DNA from: UBA8828 sp964510855
GTDB lineage: Bacteria > Verrucomicrobiota > Verrucomicrobiia > Opitutales > UBA953
Length of the DNA: 64,000 bases
Reading direction: 5' to 3'
Assembly: GCA_964510855.1 (NCBI GenBank)
Contig: CAZEDB010000007.1
Location: forward strand, 1 to 64,000
Notes under the pieces: generated by a model
Database searches by the model: none
What the model was told of the DNA's origin: nothing
Seen by the model: only the letters and a program-made list of their open reading frames with translations
Made by a program: the position numbers and the translations under genes
In this document: positions 61,923 through 64,000 of the stretch, piece by piece
Layout of the letters: the number at the start of each line of letters is the position of its first letter
Position numbering within the stretch: position 1 is the stretch's first letter

Positions 61923-64000
61923 ATGCCTACCCCCAGGCCGGCCAACAGGTCCTACTCAACCGAGTCGCTTGAGCATTGGTTTGCCGCCCTACCTGAGGAC
62001 TGGGAGAAAGCTTTTAATAAGAAGGACCTAGCTGAAGGTCGTCGGCTTTATGCTGAAGGTGCGGTACGGAGTCTTGAGTTACGTGTCGATGCCGCCGAGG
62101 TGGTTTCTAAAACGGAAACGTTAACCGTCCGTGCCGTGCTCGAAGTCGCCAAGGGCGTCCTCCAGTGGCGCACGTCTTTATCAGAGGAGTTTAATGGTGC
62201 TCCCTACGCCATCGCCTCCACATATGAGGTGGAAGAATTGCTCGCCGACGAAATTGATCCGTTGGGTGAGTCGATGGCGCCCGAGCCCGTAGCACCTGAA
62301 CCTGAAGTTAAGCCTGCAGTCTCGGAAGTTGAGGTCCTACGTTTACAAGTAACCTTTGAGTTAGATTCAGAGCGCTTAACCCTGGCTGGTGCTTGGGTGG
62401 GTCGAGGGCGTAAGGATCAGCGTTGCTTTGGCCCCGGGGCGATTCCCGCGGAAGAACTTTCGGACGAACAACGCCAAACCCTCTTTCGTTTTAACACCGT
62501 CGCCCACCGTGCTGGCTTTATCTACAATAAGACGGCGGGTACTTGGGATATTGATAATATCGGCCGGATTGAGCGCTTTGTGCGTGAGGAATTAGCCGAC
62601 TGGCGGCGCCGCTTCCGCTTAGTAGGTGAAGATTGCCTAACGATTTTCCGTAACGAGCAACTTCAGGTAGCGATTGATGCAGAAGCGGAGTCGACCGCCG
62701 ATGAGCCTGGAGGTTTTCGTTTAGCCTGGCGACTTAAGGCCGGGGGGCACCGACTGGGTGCGGCGGAGCAAAAGCTTTTACTTAAGGCGGGGGGCCGTCC
62801 GATTATTTTACCCGGCAAAGGCGTAGTGGCCTATAACGCCGCAGTTGCTGACTTCTCTGAAGACTGGCGCGGTAAAGACGGTTCCATTCCGCGTTACTTA
62901 TTGCTCTCCCTTTTCGACCACGCCGCGGTGGGTGCCTTAAGGCTTAATGATGATCTTAAGACCTGGAAGGATGCGCTTCTGCGTGAGCCTCCCGAGCCCG
63001 AGGGTGCGCCCGACTACCTGCGCCCTTACCAGGCCCGCGGCGTAGCTTGGTTGGGTCGTATGTGTGAGCTCGGGGCTCACCCGCTGTTGGCCGATGAAAT
63101 GGGTCTAGGTAAAACCGTGCAGGTTTTGACCTTGCTGGCGACACGTCCGGGCAAGGGTCCTTCCCTAATTGTCTGCCCTGCTAGTGTTATCCCAGTTTGG
63201 GTGGCGGAGTTTGCGCGCTTTCAGCCTAACGTGACTACGGCGGTTTTAACCGCTGATCATGATTTTGCCAAAGACCCTGCGCCCCAAGTTTGGATTTCGA
63301 GTTATACCCAGTTGCGTCGACACGCCAAGTTATTGCCGACCGCACGTTTTACCTACGCGGTATTAGACGAAGCCCAGGCGATTAAAAATCCTGACTCTAA
63401 GACCACTCAAGCGTGCCAAGAAATTCTTGCTGACCATCGTATTGCTATCACGGGTACGCCGCTGGAAAACCGTCCGCTCGATCTTTGGACGCTTTTCCGC
63501 TTTCTCATGCCCGGCCTGTTAGGCAAGCGTGCCGCTTTTGAGCGGATGGTAGCCCGCGATGCCTCGGCTGCTCTGGGTCGGGTGCGCCGTCAAGTTTCAC
63601 CCTTTATCTTACGGCGCCTCAAACGCGACGTGGCTGCGGATATTCCTGCGAAGGTGGAATCGATTCTACCTTGTCCGCTCACCGCTGAACAGCGGCGTCT
63701 GTACGCTGGGCTTACCGAAGGTAGCGGCTTAAGCGGTGACCTCGGCGGGCTCCTGCGTAAAGATGCTACTTCTGTGCTTACCCTGCTCATGCGGTTGCGT
63801 CAGGTTTGTTGCGACCCTGGTTTGCTGCCCGATAATAGTAAGTCCGACTTAGCCCATTCGGCTAAGATTTCTATTCTTATGACCAAGTTGGCGGAGGCTA
63901 CGGCCAATGGCTCGAAGGCGGTCGTCTTCTCGCAGTTTGTCTCTCTCTTGGAACGGGTGAAGCGCGCAATCGCAACCCAACTTCCTCGGGTACCCATCTT
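61923..64000 (+). CDS. SNF2-family helicase, 5' part (runs off the window)
   Basis: The frame stays open from the ATG at 61923 to the right edge, over 692 codons. An N-terminal part of about 390 residues starts WEKAFNKKDLAEGRRLYAEGAV, like the region before a SWIM finger, but the zinc ligands are not seen. The helicase core follows: ADEMGLGKTVQ near 390, VLDEAQAIKN (the DEAQ variant of motif II) and ITGTPLENRPLDLW. Motif IV-VI segments lie beyond FILRRLKRDV. It is divergent from sucA, with 136 bases between. DNA translocation in repair or transcription is likely; a specific function is unknown. Confidence 0.85.
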   Translation, partial: MPTPRPANRSYSTESLEHWFAALPEDWEKAFNKKDLAEGRRLYAEGAVRSLELRVDAAEVVSKTETLTVRAVLEVAKGVLQWRTSLSEEFNGAPYAIASTYEVEELLADEIDPLGESMAPEPVAPEPEVKPAVSEVEVLRLQVTFELDSERLTLAGAWVGRGRKDQRCFGPGAIPAEELSDEQRQTLFRFNTVAHRAGFIYNKTAGTWDIDNIGRIERFVREELADWRRRFRLVGEDCLTIFRNEQLQVAIDAEAESTADEPGGFRLAWRLKAGGHRLGAAEQKLLLKAGGRPIILPGKGVVAYNAAVADFSEDWRGKDGSIPRYLLLSLFDHAAVGALRLNDDLKTWKDALLREPPEPEGAPDYLRPYQARGVAWLGRMCELGAHPLLADEMGLGKTVQVLTLLATRPGKGPSLIVCPASVIPVWVAEFARFQPNVTTAVLTADHDFAKDPAPQVWISSYTQLRRHAKLLPTARFTYAVLDEAQAIKNPDSKTTQACQEILADHRIAITGTPLENRPLDLWTLFRFLMPGLLGKRAAFERMVARDASAALGRVRRQVSPFILRRLKRDVAADIPAKVESILPCPLTAEQRRLYAGLTEGSGLSGDLGGLLRKDATSVLTLLMRLRQVCCDPGLLPDNSKSDLAHSAKISILMTKLAEATANGSKAVVFSQFVSLLERVKRAIATQLPRVPI

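Overview
The window looks like a scaffold from a draft or metagenome-derived genome of a Gram-negative bacterium, most likely Verrucomicrobiota of the class Opitutae. This assignment is inference. It rests on two proteins with PEP-CTERM sorting tails, a 2681-residue autotransporter-type beta-repeat protein that ends in such a tail, outer-membrane lipid genes (an Mla-type transporter and an LpxR-type deacylase), a menaquinone pathway (menD, menG), and Shine-Dalgarno motifs of the GAGGG type. There are three scaffold gaps of exactly 100 N (21648-21747, 27101-27200, 45484-45583). Two of them lie in repeat-rich intergenic DNA.

Left part (1-28 kb). A lysine 2,3-aminomutase converges on accA, followed by tRNA-Arg(ACG) and the coupled pair mnmA/menG. 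The giant PEP-CTERM beta-repeat protein fills 4.67-12.7 kb. A minus-strand housekeeping run follows: lepA, menD, an enlarged signal peptidase I, nadK and alaS. After the first gap come an Aas-like acyltransferase/acyl-ligase fusion and glycogen phosphorylase, which converges on prfB across the second gap.

Middle (28-41.7 kb). A two-module M16 peptidase converges on an MFS transporter. A tightly overlapping minus-strand operon runs STAS-mlaE, mlaF, mlaD, a PqiC-like lipoprotein, a DUF5069 protein and a divergent SPOUT protein. Divergent from it is a four-gene plus-strand operon joined by 4-bp overlaps: lpxR-like, ppx-like, SCO1-like and a His-rich exported protein. Outer-membrane lipid maintenance and metal/redox handling appear to share this locus.

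Right part (41.7-64 kb). A minus-strand amino-sugar cluster lies downstream of valS: nagB, a ROK-type kinase, a PIG-L deacetylase, a nucleotidyltransferase, a NahK-like kinase and a GalE-like epimerase. The SRP RNA gene sits next to valS. A second minus-strand run carries the 2-oxoglutarate dehydrogenase genes (sucA, sucB, lpd) with a PEP-CTERM metalloprotease between sucA and sucB, then ilvE and a heterodimeric ABC exporter pair. A SNF2-type helicase runs off the right edge.

No CRISPR array, prophage, transposase or classical defence system was seen. The most unusual signals are a modular intergenic repeat next to two gaps, GC-rich mosaic patches inside the giant surface protein, the amino-sugar cluster with a PIG-L deacetylase and no NagA, and the secreted protease inside the 2-oxoglutarate dehydrogenase operon.
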